DNA of 64,000 nt from Acinetobacter qingfengensis (GCF_008693185.1 NZ_VXKN01000004.1:213052-277051); one strand, 5' to 3'; counted from the first letter of the stretch, positions 35,158-43,261 are shown. Program-made: numbers and translations. The notes: generated by a model not told the origin, from the letters alone.

Positions 35158-35438
35158 CAGACCATCATTGTTGTGACAATTAGGTCATCAACGGGTTTGT
35201 CGGCATTGATGACACCTTTCACATAAGGCATGTATTTCGGAACAAGTTTGCGTTTTTCTTCAATCTTGGTCTGAATTGACTCAATGCCTTTGAGCCGTAT
35301 TTTGTCATTGGTCAGTTCTTTAAGCTGTAACTGATATGCGCTGGCATCTTTGTTGTAACCGCCAAAGTCATCGGTCATGGCGGTCGCTTGTTGCTCCGCC
35401 AGAACCTTTAAACGATGGCGTTTTGCTGGTGACATCAT
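35085..35438 (-). CDS. P2-type terminase endonuclease subunit gpM, truncated
   Basis: 117 residues match the N-terminal part of gpM: MSPAKRHRLKVLAEQ at the start and LVPKYMPYVKGVI ... DDLIVTTMMVWCI, where P2 has LPFWLPWVNGVL and DDILMTVMLW. P2 gpM is about twice as long; here similarity stops near residue 90 and a short unrelated tail follows, because the gpD-like frame begins there. DNA cutting could be lost or supplied by a helper. Confidence 0.78.
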   Translation of the reverse strand: MMSPAKRHRLKVLAEQQATAMTDDFGGYNKDASAYQLQLKELTNDKIRLKGIESIQTKIEEKRKLVPKYMPYVKGVINADKPVDDLIVTTMMVWCIANTQALLQFIKTKMASNKILS

Positions 35439-35450
35439 CGTTAAATTACC

Positions 35451-36467
35451 TTAATCAATAAATTCGATATTTTCTGCAAATGCGACTTTTTCGTATTCTT
35501 CTACGACATAGTCTTCATTTACCGATTCATAGTTGGCGATCTGGTCTTTTTTCGGTTCATCAATAATGTGACGGCGACGAGTACCTTTTTGCCAATAAAT
35601 AGACAAGTTATCCAGGCTGGTGATGAGAATTGCATTCTCTGCGAAGTACGGCACTCGGATAGCTTTTAATCCACCAATCTGAATTTGTGATACCAGAACT
35701 TGGCCTGCCAAAACATTTTCGTTGTCATCGGCATTGTTGGTAATGCGGAAATTCTTTTCATTGAGCAAGTTGCGGCCGACAATCACAACTAAATCGGTAC
35801 CATCCCGAAAAATTGGATGGATATATTCATCGGCAATGTTCTGTACCAATGCATCCAAATTTTTATAGTCACCTGTTGCACCGACGGTAATTTTTCCAGT
35901 CCCTTCCGCTCCTTCAGTCATATGTTGCGCCGGTGCATCGGTACGGATTTTTTGCAGCCAGCCGATATTGACATCCTGTAATAGTGGATTGGTTGACCGG
36001 TTTGTTGTTGCAGCGGCAGAGGTACCGTTCCAACCAATCATGATGCGATCCAGACCTTGCTGGGTTTGAATCTGATCTTTAAACAGTGGGTAGAAATTCG
36101 GTTTATGTGCCCACATGTCTAATCGGTTATAACGGATTGCTGTATCGAAGTTGGTCTGGCGGCAGAAATAGTCACGTTTACGGCTGATGTTTGATGGATC
36201 AATTGCAGTACGTTCACCGCTACCACTGGTATCGGTACGCCCTGCGATGGTTGAACCCATGCCTAAGCCGAGTACTTCCGCTGTTTGATCAATTACTTCT
36301 TCAACATTGATCATGCCGAGGAATTGGACTTTTTTCTGAATCTGTCCTTCAATTTTCTGGGCAATCGTCGGACTGACGGTAAATTTTTCGGTAACACTGG
36401 ACACACCGTTAAGCGTGGCCAGTTGTGTCATTGCTGCATTAAATCTTAATCGGGTGTCATTACGCAT
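35451..36467 (-). CDS. P2-type major capsid protein gpN
   Basis: 338 residues. The opening (MRNDTRLRFNAAMTQLATLN) and internal blocks (AGRTDTS, GERTAIDPS, DYFCRQTNFDTAIRYNRLD, DRIMIGWNGTSAA, IRVPYFAENAILITSLDNLSIYWQKGTRRR) follow P2 gpN in order. It forms the icosahedral shell. It lies after the scaffold gene on the leftward head operon. Complete in length, so the island can probably make its own capsid. Confidence 0.95.
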   Translation of the reverse strand: MRNDTRLRFNAAMTQLATLNGVSSVTEKFTVSPTIAQKIEGQIQKKVQFLGMINVEEVIDQTAEVLGLGMGSTIAGRTDTSGSGERTAIDPSNISRKRDYFCRQTNFDTAIRYNRLDMWAHKPNFYPLFKDQIQTQQGLDRIMIGWNGTSAAATTNRSTNPLLQDVNIGWLQKIRTDAPAQHMTEGAEGTGKITVGATGDYKNLDALVQNIADEYIHPIFRDGTDLVVIVGRNLLNEKNFRITNNADDNENVLAGQVLVSQIQIGGLKAIRVPYFAENAILITSLDNLSIYWQKGTRRRHIIDEPKKDQIANYESVNEDYVVEEYEKVAFAENIEFID

Positions 36468-36512
36468 TTTTTATCTCAAAATCTGGTTAATCGTAAAAAT
36501 TAGAGGACTGGA

Positions 36513-37331
36513 TTAGCAGTCCACGACATCGGTTGAATTTCCACGGCTAAATTGCTGCTGTTGTCCCGGTTGTTCGGTTGATTCCAGCTTTTGTTTTACA
36601 GTGTCATAATCTGTTTTCAGCGAATTAAAGTTTGCTGCTAAATCGTCATGTGCAGTTTTTAGTGAAGCAAATTCTTTTTCGACATCGACCTGACGTTCGC
36701 CAACCATTTGAACTGCTTGCTGAACATTGGAAAAGTTGCTATCGGTTTGTTCTTTATTGCTGGAGAACATGGCCTTAAATTTGTCGAACCAACCCGTATT
36801 AGCTTGAGTTTCTTCAAATTCGATGCTGGCTTCAATTGGTGTCGAGAACAGATTGTCTGGACTGTCACCAAACTTGATGCCGGCAAATGTACTGGAAAAT
36901 TTTAATTTTTCTGTGCCGATGGAAGCTGGTGAGTCGGTAATGCCTAAGCCACCTAAATAGGTTTTACCTGTGCCGGCAAAGTTTGGTTTGACTTCAATTG
37001 AGGTATAAATTTTCTGCCCTTTTTTATTGACTTCAAGCAATTGGGGTAGGGCTTCGATCTGGGCAAATAACGCAAGTTTTTTCTCACCGGCGATTTCAAC
37101 TTCTTCGGTTTTAAGAGCAAGCACGTCACCATACGCCCCAAAAGTTGAATCTGGAGAGGCACTGCGTAAATGTTCCAGCCAAATTCGGGCACCGTAGGTA
37201 TTTTGGCTGTATGTATCAGCCATATCGGTGAGCCATTGCGGTTCGATGGTACGGCCATCAATTGATGCACCGGCGACGGCTACACGAAACCATTTTGATT
37301 TTTTAGCCGTTGCTTGATTTTCTGCTGACAT
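36513..37331 (-). CDS. P2-type scaffold-protease gpO
   Basis: 272 residues. N-terminal protease with the candidate triad Asp25 (SIDGRTIEP), His54 (IWLEHLRS) and Ser111 (KIYTSIEVKPNF), at positions matching the P2 gpO triad after a short offset. The C-terminal part (about 190-255) is a coiled-coil scaffold, and the end STDVVDC resembles P2's cysteine-ending tail. It drives capsid assembly and maturation cleavage. First gene leftward from the divergent late promoters. Confidence 0.95.
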   Translation of the reverse strand: MSAENQATAKKSKWFRVAVAGASIDGRTIEPQWLTDMADTYSQNTYGARIWLEHLRSASPDSTFGAYGDVLALKTEEVEIAGEKKLALFAQIEALPQLLEVNKKGQKIYTSIEVKPNFAGTGKTYLGGLGITDSPASIGTEKLKFSSTFAGIKFGDSPDNLFSTPIEASIEFEETQANTGWFDKFKAMFSSNKEQTDSNFSNVQQAVQMVGERQVDVEKEFASLKTAHDDLAANFNSLKTDYDTVKQKLESTEQPGQQQQFSRGNSTDVVDC

Positions 37332-37418
37332 GTTGGATCCTGCATTAAAATTGAAAATAACAATCTATAAATATAATTGGCAGAATCGGCACAAATAGAT
37401 AAATACGCAATAAGCCCT

Positions 37419-37443
37419 TGTTGTGTATAGCGAATAGACAACA
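37419..37443. promoter_or_regulatory. Late-activator-type dyad between head operons
   Basis: TGTTGTGTAT-N6-TAGACAACA lies between gpO (leftward) and gpP (rightward), 43 and 87 bases from the two starts, and is repeated upstream of the putAbiC-like gene. A divergent late control site is inferred. Confidence 0.7.
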
Positions 37444-37486
37444 CCATCAACATGCTTAATTTTGTAGTAATTGGCTTAATTGCTAC

Positions 37487-39235
37487 ATGAATGAGATCGC
37501 CGAAAAATCCCCAATCCTGACCTTTGATAACCGACTGTATGCCAAGTTTTTGTACTGGATGGGTTGGCGGATCAGTTCGATTGCAGAATTCTTGAAAGAG
37601 AATGATAAAACTGTCCATGCATGGAAGGCTCGTGACAAATGGGACAAAGATGCACCTGCCGGTCGTATTGCCGAAGCACTTGAAGCCAGAATGGTGATGC
37701 TGATTTTAAAAGATCAAAAATCGGCACATGATTTTAAGGAAATTGATTGTTTGATGCGGCAGGTTGAACGTCTGGCCAGAGTCGATAAATATTTAAATGG
37801 TGGTAATGAAGCGGATCTGAATCCGAATATTAAAAATAGAAATGCTAAACCGAAAAAAGCAAATTTACCCAATGCCCTGACAGAAGAACAAATTGAGCAA
37901 TTGATTGAAAAATTTGATGAGGGATTATTTGATTATCAGAAAGTCTGGTACCGAAATGTAGATCAACGTAACCGAATATTGCTGAAGTCCCGTCAAATTG
38001 GTGCGACTTTCTACTTTGCTCGGGAAGCTTTGATTAAAGCAATCACCACCGGACGGAATCAAATTTTTATCTCTGCATCAAAAGCCCAGGCACATGCTTT
38101 CAAGGGGTATATCAAAGATTTTGTCATGCAGGCGATTGAGGTTGATCTTAGCGGTGATCCGATCGTGATTACTTTGCCAAGCAATGAAACGGTACGTTTA
38201 TTTTTCTTGGGTACAAATTTCAGGACAGCACAAAGTTACTCCGGTGATTTATATTTTGATGAGTTCTTTTGGGTCTATGGCTTTGCCCAATTGAAAAAAA
38301 ATGCCTCTGGTATGGCATCGCAAAAAATCTATAAGAAAACTTATTTTTCTACACCTTCCACCAAAACCCATGAGGGTTATAAGTTCTGGAATGGTGAGGC
38401 CTATAACAGAGGGCGAACCAAGGATAAAAAGGTTGAAATTGATGTATCACATGATGCGTTGGTAAATGGTGCATTGTGTGGGGATCGCACTTGGCGGCAT
38501 ATTGTTAATATTTATGATGCTGAACGCCAGGGCTGTGATTTATTCGACATTGAAGAATTGATCGACGAAAACAGTACCGAAGAATTTTCTAATTTGTACA
38601 TGTGTGAATTTGTTGATGATGGTCACTCAATGTTCCCATTGGCCAGCTTGCAACCATTGATGGTTGATAGTATGGAACTTTGGTACAAGGACTTTAAACC
38701 TACCTTCAATCGACCTTTTGGCAATAAAGAAGTATGGCTAGGTTATGACCCTGCGGAGACAGGGGACAGTGCCGGATTGGTTGTTCTGGCACCACCTGAT
38801 TATGAATATTCAAAATTCCGTGTACTGGAAAAGCATCAATTCAAAGGTATGGATTTCCAATCGCAGGCCGATGTGATTGAAAAAATATGTAAAAAATATC
38901 GGGTGACTTATATCGGACTGGATACGACGGGTATGGGTACTGGTGTTGCCCAGCTGGTCAAAGTCTTTTTCCCTGCATTAACCACTTTCAGTTATTCACC
39001 TGAAGTTAAAACTTTACTGGTAATGAAAGGACTCGAAGTGGTACAGGACGAACGACTGGAATTTGATGCCGGTGATATTGATATTGCCATGAGTCTGATG
39101 TCGATCAAAAAGACTATGACCGGATCCGGTCGTCAATTCACATTTGAGGCCAGCCGATCTGAAGAAACCGGACATGCAGATTTAGCCTGGGCATTATTGC
39201 ATGCCCTACATAACGAACCGCTGGGCCAACGCTAG
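37487..39235 (+). CDS. P2-type large terminase (ATPase) gpP
   Basis: 582 residues, close to P2 gpP. N-terminal helix-turn-helix (WMGWRISSIAEFLKENDKTVHAWK), then the packaging ATPase: LLKSRQIGATFYFAREALIKA (Walker-A-like, as in the P2 family), DLYFDEFFWV (Walker B), and a C-terminal nuclease-like domain (WLGYDPAETGDSAGLVVLAP; YIGLDTTGMGTGVAQLV). It moves DNA into the prohead. Rightward, divergent from the capsid genes, the same arrangement as P2. Confidence 0.95.
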   Translation: MNEIAEKSPILTFDNRLYAKFLYWMGWRISSIAEFLKENDKTVHAWKARDKWDKDAPAGRIAEALEARMVMLILKDQKSAHDFKEIDCLMRQVERLARVDKYLNGGNEADLNPNIKNRNAKPKKANLPNALTEEQIEQLIEKFDEGLFDYQKVWYRNVDQRNRILLKSRQIGATFYFAREALIKAITTGRNQIFISASKAQAHAFKGYIKDFVMQAIEVDLSGDPIVITLPSNETVRLFFLGTNFRTAQSYSGDLYFDEFFWVYGFAQLKKNASGMASQKIYKKTYFSTPSTKTHEGYKFWNGEAYNRGRTKDKKVEIDVSHDALVNGALCGDRTWRHIVNIYDAERQGCDLFDIEELIDENSTEEFSNLYMCEFVDDGHSMFPLASLQPLMVDSMELWYKDFKPTFNRPFGNKEVWLGYDPAETGDSAGLVVLAPPDYEYSKFRVLEKHQFKGMDFQSQADVIEKICKKYRVTYIGLDTTGMGTGVAQLVKVFFPALTTFSYSPEVKTLLVMKGLEVVQDERLEFDAGDIDIAMSLMSIKKTMTGSGRQFTFEASRSEETGHADLAWALLHALHNEPLGQR

Positions 39236-39273
39236 GGTGCAAAAACAGGTAGAACAAAAGTTGAGATTGGATA

Positions 39274-40278
39274 ATGAGTGATGAACACGTAAAGCTAAGT
39301 GATGGTATGGTCTTTACCTTTGGCGATCCGGAACCGGTATTAAATGGCTATCAAATTCAGGATATGATGGAATGCTGGTGGAATGGCCAATATTATGAAA
39401 CGCCATTTAATATGTACGGATTGGCGAAATCGATTGGATCAAATCCGTATTTGCCCAGTGCTTTGCAGTTCAAGAAAAACCAACTGTTAAAATATTTTGT
39501 GCCACACGCAAAATTAAACCTAAAACAATTTGATCGCTTGTGCCTTGAGTTTGTGACGTTTGCCAATGCTTATCTGGAGCGTGTAGACAATTGGTTGGGT
39601 GATCCCTTGTACTATCGTGCATCCATTGCAAAATATACCCGGCGTATGAGCAAGGATAATGAATTTTTATTGATTAAAGATGATTATTCGTTACAGCCAT
39701 ATCGTAAAGATTATATTTGCCATATTGCCGAAAATGATATTAATCAGGAAGTGTACGGTGTGCCGGAATGGATGGCCGTGCTGCAAAGTGCATTGCTGAA
39801 TGAGTCGGCTACACTATTCCGTCGCAAGTATTACAACAATGGATCGCATACAGGTTATATCTTGTATATGAATGATCCGAACATTACCGAAGATGATGCG
39901 GAAGCGATTCAAACTGCGGTAAAAAATTCAAAAGGGCCGGGTAATTTTAAAAACCTGTTTATCCATGCGCCCAACGGCAAAGATAAGGGTGTACAGATTA
40001 TCCCAGTCAATGAAGTTGCAACCAAAGATGACTTTTTTAATATCAAGTCCACAACTCGAGAAGATATACTCGCAGGGATGCGTATTCCACCTGTATTGAT
40101 GGGTATTATTCCAAGTAATACTGGAGGCTTTGGATCTCCGACGGAAGCATCACAAATTTATTTTGAGAATGAGATTATCCCATTGCAGGTACGTTTATCA
40201 TCAATTGTGAATGAATGGGCAGGGGAACAACTCATACATTTTAATAATCCTATAGTGCCAATGCCACTGAAGGATTGA
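39274..40278 (+). CDS. P2-type portal protein gpQ
   Basis: 334 residues. MVFTFGDPEPVLNGYQIQD ... ETPFNMYGLAKSIGSNPYL near the start and LLNESATLFRRKYYNNGSHTGYIL, IPPVLMGIIPSNTGGFGSPTEA later match P2 gpQ. It forms the ring at the DNA entry vertex. It follows terminase in the same operon, as in P2. No head-tail or tail genes follow it. Confidence 0.95.
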   Translation: MSDEHVKLSDGMVFTFGDPEPVLNGYQIQDMMECWWNGQYYETPFNMYGLAKSIGSNPYLPSALQFKKNQLLKYFVPHAKLNLKQFDRLCLEFVTFANAYLERVDNWLGDPLYYRASIAKYTRRMSKDNEFLLIKDDYSLQPYRKDYICHIAENDINQEVYGVPEWMAVLQSALLNESATLFRRKYYNNGSHTGYILYMNDPNITEDDAEAIQTAVKNSKGPGNFKNLFIHAPNGKDKGVQIIPVNEVATKDDFFNIKSTTREDILAGMRIPPVLMGIIPSNTGGFGSPTEASQIYFENEIIPLQVRLSSIVNEWAGEQLIHFNNPIVPMPLKD

Positions 40279-40295
40279 TCTGTTATCTATCTAAT

Positions 40296-40331
40296 CCAAA
40301 AAGCCAAGAATGACAATTCTTAGCTTTTTGG
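40296..40331. terminator. Terminator after portal gene
   Basis: The stem AAAAAGCCAAGAAT / ATTCTTAGCTTTTT with one mismatch. It serves both the portal operon and the convergent chaperone operon. Confidence 0.8.
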
Positions 40332-40344
40332 ATTGCTCACAAAG

Positions 40345-40782
40345 TTATTTAGCAACTTCTTGAACGGATTTTGTAAAATTATAAGTTGGTAATAAAACTG
40401 GATCATATCCAGAATTAATAAAGAAGTTATTTACAAACGCTCGAATAAAGGGATAAGCAATGGCTGGGGCATTTACTTTAGGAAAATTTGAGTCCTTAAA
40501 CTCTTGAGTAATAGGATTTTTACTTGAAAAACGAGCAATAAAATCAACCTTTAAAATGCCATCATCCTCTTTACCTTCAGGTAAAGGCGCTTTTATATCA
40601 AGCTTAAAATGGACAAGAAAATCATTTTCATCTTCATCCTCGGTTTCAGGAAATATTGAATTATAGTAAATAGAAGGTAATGCTGCCTGTTCTTCTTGCA
40701 TTTCGTCAAAATATTCCAATAAAGCTTGACTTGGTATGAAATGAACTCGTACAGCTCTATAATCTAATAATCTAATACTCAT
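40345..40782 (-). CDS. SecB-like chaperone (CmdC-like)
   Basis: 145 residues. The second half has the SecB signature (FPKVNAPAIAYPFIRAFVNN, then SGYDPVLLPTYNF), and an acidic strand-rich first half agrees with the fold. A stand-alone SecB-like protein downstream of two small genes is the layout of toxin-antitoxin-chaperone systems. In CmdTAC, the chaperone stabilises the antitoxin and is captured by newly made phage capsid protein. Here it lies directly beside the island's own head genes. Confidence 0.8.
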   Translation of the reverse strand: MSIRLLDYRAVRVHFIPSQALLEYFDEMQEEQAALPSIYYNSIFPETEDEDENDFLVHFKLDIKAPLPEGKEDDGILKVDFIARFSSKNPITQEFKDSNFPKVNAPAIAYPFIRAFVNNFFINSGYDPVLLPTYNFTKSVQEVAK

Positions 40783-40790
40783 GTCATTCC

Positions 40791-41219
40791 TTAGGCTGCA
40801 ATATCAGGGGCGAGGTCAAAAGTATTGTATTTTGCTTTATTAACAATACCATTAGAATTAAAAATAGCTGTAGAGTTATCTTGAATAAAATCAGTATTTC
40901 TTGAACGTGGCTGATGTGATTTAATTATTTTTACTGTATCACACAAATCTAAGTCTATCGCATATACTCTATGAGAGCGTTTTGAAGTTTCTTCAATTAT
41001 AGACATCCAAATGTCCAGATGACGATTAATTTCGTTCTTCTTTACATTATTTAAGCAAAACAAATAATAGTTATCAATTCTTTTGCTATTTAAAGGAATA
41101 CTATGACTTAAACGCTCATGATCCAGTGTTTCATATTGTTGAATAAATAGCTCAACATTCATTTCTTGAACTAAATTATCAAGAAACGCTGAAGCATTTT
41201 GAATGTAGTTATTGTTCAT
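40791..41219 (-). CDS. Probable chaperone-dependent antitoxin (CmdA-like position)
   Basis: 142 residues with an acidic helical first half (NASAFLDNLVQEMNVELFIQQ) and a less ordered C-terminal part (NGIVNKAKYNTFDLAPDIAA) that could be the chaperone-recognised tail. It lies between the presumed toxin and the SecB-like gene with short gaps. I do not recognise its sequence family; the role is assigned by position and neighbours. Confidence 0.55.
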   Translation of the reverse strand: MNNNYIQNASAFLDNLVQEMNVELFIQQYETLDHERLSHSIPLNSKRIDNYYLFCLNNVKKNEINRHLDIWMSIIEETSKRSHRVYAIDLDLCDTVKIIKSHQPRSRNTDFIQDNSTAIFNSNGIVNKAKYNTFDLAPDIAA

Positions 41220-41238
41220 AATATTACCTTTTTAAAAA

Positions 41239-41850
41239 TCAACTTGCTTTGGCAATGACATCACAGTATTCGTTTGGATAGTGTGGTATCTTACCTTGAA
41301 TACATTGCTTCTCATCACTAAAAACACATAACTGAATTCTAGCTAAACCAGGAAAGTATTCATTTTTTTTAGATGCAGAATTGGGGGTGAAATCTATACA
41401 AAACTCTTCATCAATCCACGCATCCAAAACTTTCATTGCCTTAAAATTGAAAGTCTCTTCTTTGTAAAAATTCCTCATATGATCAATAACAGTTGCTATG
41501 GTTGGTTTAGGTAGCTTTTTTGAAGAAAATTTTCTCGAATGTTCATATAAAGCCTCATATGACTTTAGAAGTTTTTCAAAGAAATATTTTATATGACTAA
41601 CATTTCCCACCATATCAAATATCTTTTCATATTCAATGTGAATTAAGTAACATGTAATACAGTAGGGTTGTCTTAATCGATCAGTACCCCACCATTTAGC
41701 GAAATGATCACTATCTGGCCAAAAATAGTAACCATCACTCAACCACTGATATTCATTACTATTTTTTGCATGATGAGGAAATTCATCATAAAGAACACGC
41801 CAATCTCTGGAATCAGTTTTACATGTTTGGTAGCATGTAATTTGTATCAT
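41239..41850 (-). CDS. Probable toxin of TAC operon (CmdT-like position)
   Basis: 203 residues. LSDGYYFWPDSDHFAKWWG followed by an early hydrophobic strand recalls the (G)FYxxxxxxxAxxW pattern of DUF3990-like ADP-ribosyltransferase folds. CmdT, the known toxin of the CmdTAC system, is an mRNA ADP-ribosyltransferase. Similarity here is a pattern match, not a certain assignment. First gene of the operon, with the shared cargo operator about 120 bases upstream. Confidence 0.55.
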   Translation of the reverse strand: MIQITCYQTCKTDSRDWRVLYDEFPHHAKNSNEYQWLSDGYYFWPDSDHFAKWWGTDRLRQPYCITCYLIHIEYEKIFDMVGNVSHIKYFFEKLLKSYEALYEHSRKFSSKKLPKPTIATVIDHMRNFYKEETFNFKAMKVLDAWIDEEFCIDFTPNSASKKNEYFPGLARIQLCVFSDEKQCIQGKIPHYPNEYCDVIAKAS

Positions 41851-41972
41851 CTGACCTCCAAAGTGTATTACCTATTTATTAACCGATGATGAAAAAAGTC
41901 AGTAAATTACTGACCTTCTCTAATTAGATTATATATGGAAATACTAAGGTGTGCTATACACCTTGCCAAAAA

Positions 41973-41991
41973 ATAGTAACTAAGTTACTAT
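41973..41991 (-). promoter_or_regulatory. Shared cargo operator, copy C
   Basis: ATAGTAACTAAGTTACTAT is perfectly palindromic around its central base. Read leftward it continues TTTTTTGGCAAG exactly as copy A does, pointing at the toxin-antitoxin-chaperone operon. Confidence 0.75.
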
Positions 41992-42073
41992 CCAAAGTAC
42001 AGAGCAGAAATGCTCTTACCACCAACATGGTGGGCGAGTTTGGTCACTCGTTTAAGAAATACATGGTAGGCAA

Positions 42074-42095
42074 CCGCTACTAGCGGATTTTTTTT
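42074..42095 (+). terminator. Terminator upstream of C4-like leader 3
   Basis: The perfect stem CCGCTA / TAGCGG with one central base, followed by ATTTTTTTT, immediately before a TATAAT box (42099-42104). Confidence 0.7.
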
Positions 42096-42104
42096 GCTTA
42101 TAAT

Positions 42105-42205
42105 TCGGTTCATCCGCTTTATGGTGGATCGAATGGGGAGGCGTAAGCCTGCCGTTTTACCTGTGTTTCACGGTTGACCAACCCCGTTCGGTCTGCCACC
42201 CCAGT
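42105..42205 (+). ncRNA. C4-like antisense/leader RNA, locus 3
   Basis: Starts after TATAAT at 42099-42104. TACCTGTGT (42158-42166) pairs perfectly with ACACAGGTA (42238-42246) just before the small-ORF start. TGACCAA (42175-42181) pairs with TTGGTCA (42206-42212) around the core GTTCGGTCTGCCACCCC. It shares TTATGGTGGA and the core with leader 1. The region 41992-42073 just upstream also forms three short hairpins of unknown role. Ends are approximate. Confidence 0.77.
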
Positions 42206-42252
42206 TTGGTCACTGGGTTGGCATAACAAGCCAAAACACACAGGTACATAAC

Positions 42253-42420
42253 ATGAAAAAATCTCATGTGGTTGAACACACCCCGATCTACGATGTAGAT
42301 GCACATACTAAGCACCAACGTCATCAGCAAAAAATCAAACTAATTAAGAGCACTTGCGAAGCATGTGTTTTTACCTGCTTGTTTGGCTTAACATTCTCAC
42401 TATTCTTTTGGGGGATATAA
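42253..42420 (+). CDS. Small membrane protein of Rha locus 3 (TPIYDVDA...FWG type)
   Basis: 55 residues: hydrophilic N-terminus with EHTPIYDVDAHTK, then a C-terminal membrane span ending FGLTFSLFFWGI. It is a homologue of the 61-residue ORF in locus 2. Its upstream bases are complementary to the leader RNA. It ends 3 bases before the rha start. It sits in the icd position of an immI-like locus. Confidence 0.7.
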   Translation: MKKSHVVEHTPIYDVDAHTKHQRHQQKIKLIKSTCEACVFTCLFGLTFSLFFWGI

Positions 42421-42423
42421 GCC

Positions 42424-43251
42424 ATGAACACATCATTATTTGATTTAGACAATGCGGTCTTTATCCAAAACCAACAAGTAAAAACAGATAGCCTGCAAGT
42501 GGCAGAGATTTTTGGTAAACGTCATACGCATGTTTTAGAAAAAATCGAAAACTTGGATTGCTCACCCGAATTTACGTCAGCCAACTTTTCGGCTCACGTA
42601 CAAATGATTCAAGCTGGAGCTGTTCAACGTGAATCCAAATACTACGAAATGACCAAAGATGGCTTTATCTTCTTGGTCATGGGCTTTACTGGAGAGAAGG
42701 CTGCACAGATCAAAGAAGCCTATATCAAGGCCTTTAATACGATGGCAACCATGCTACATAACCAACAGTATGTATCGCAAGGGTTGCAATACGGAGCCAA
42801 AGTCCAGTTAATTTCGGGTAGCCCAGAGTTCACCGTCAATCAAATGATCTGCGATGAAGAAGGTTATCTGCATAGCGTAGAAGTTGTATGCTGGAATAAA
42901 AACCGTCTGCATAAAGAAGTGCTTAGCGTTGCTAGTGTTATTCCAGTCAAGGGATTTCAGAGTGATGTGTTAGATCACTTCTGGAAGGCTGTCTTTGCCT
43001 ATGGGCTGGACAAACTCAACCACAGCAAGAACCCTAATCTGATTGCACTTAACCTAAAACAGGTGTCCCAATCCATTCAAGGCATACCACCTCGTATGGA
43101 ACTGGCAGCCTTGCTTATGCATAGCCGTGATCCTTATCCAAAGTACATGCAGCACAACTATGCTGTACACAGTGCTGTAACGGATAAGACCATCAAATGT
43201 TGGGTATTCGATACCACGAAACCACAACAAACTATTGAATATAAAGCATAA
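42424..43251 (+). CDS. Rha-family regulator, copy 3, with primase-like C-terminus
   Basis: 275 residues: pRha domain (VFIQNQQVKTDSLQVAEIFGK; YYEMTKDGFIFLVMGFTGEK), a YodC/DUF2158-like section (GAKVQLISGSPEFTVNQM) and the primase-like C-terminus (FWKAVFAYGLDKLNHSKNP ... NYAVHSAVTDKTIKCWVF). It differs from copies 1 and 2 across the whole length, so the three have been separate for some time. It is rightward, next to the candidate origin and attR. Confidence 0.85.
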   Translation: MNTSLFDLDNAVFIQNQQVKTDSLQVAEIFGKRHTHVLEKIENLDCSPEFTSANFSAHVQMIQAGAVQRESKYYEMTKDGFIFLVMGFTGEKAAQIKEAYIKAFNTMATMLHNQQYVSQGLQYGAKVQLISGSPEFTVNQMICDEEGYLHSVEVVCWNKNRLHKEVLSVASVIPVKGFQSDVLDHFWKAVFAYGLDKLNHSKNPNLIALNLKQVSQSIQGIPPRMELAALLMHSRDPYPKYMQHNYAVHSAVTDKTIKCWVFDTTKPQQTIEYKA

Positions 43252-43261
43252 GGAGCATGCC

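Noticed and set aside
37419..37443. Canonical P2 Ogr site
   Set aside because: The TGT...ACA spacing does not fit the TGT-N12-ACA consensus exactly, so I call it only an activator-type dyad.
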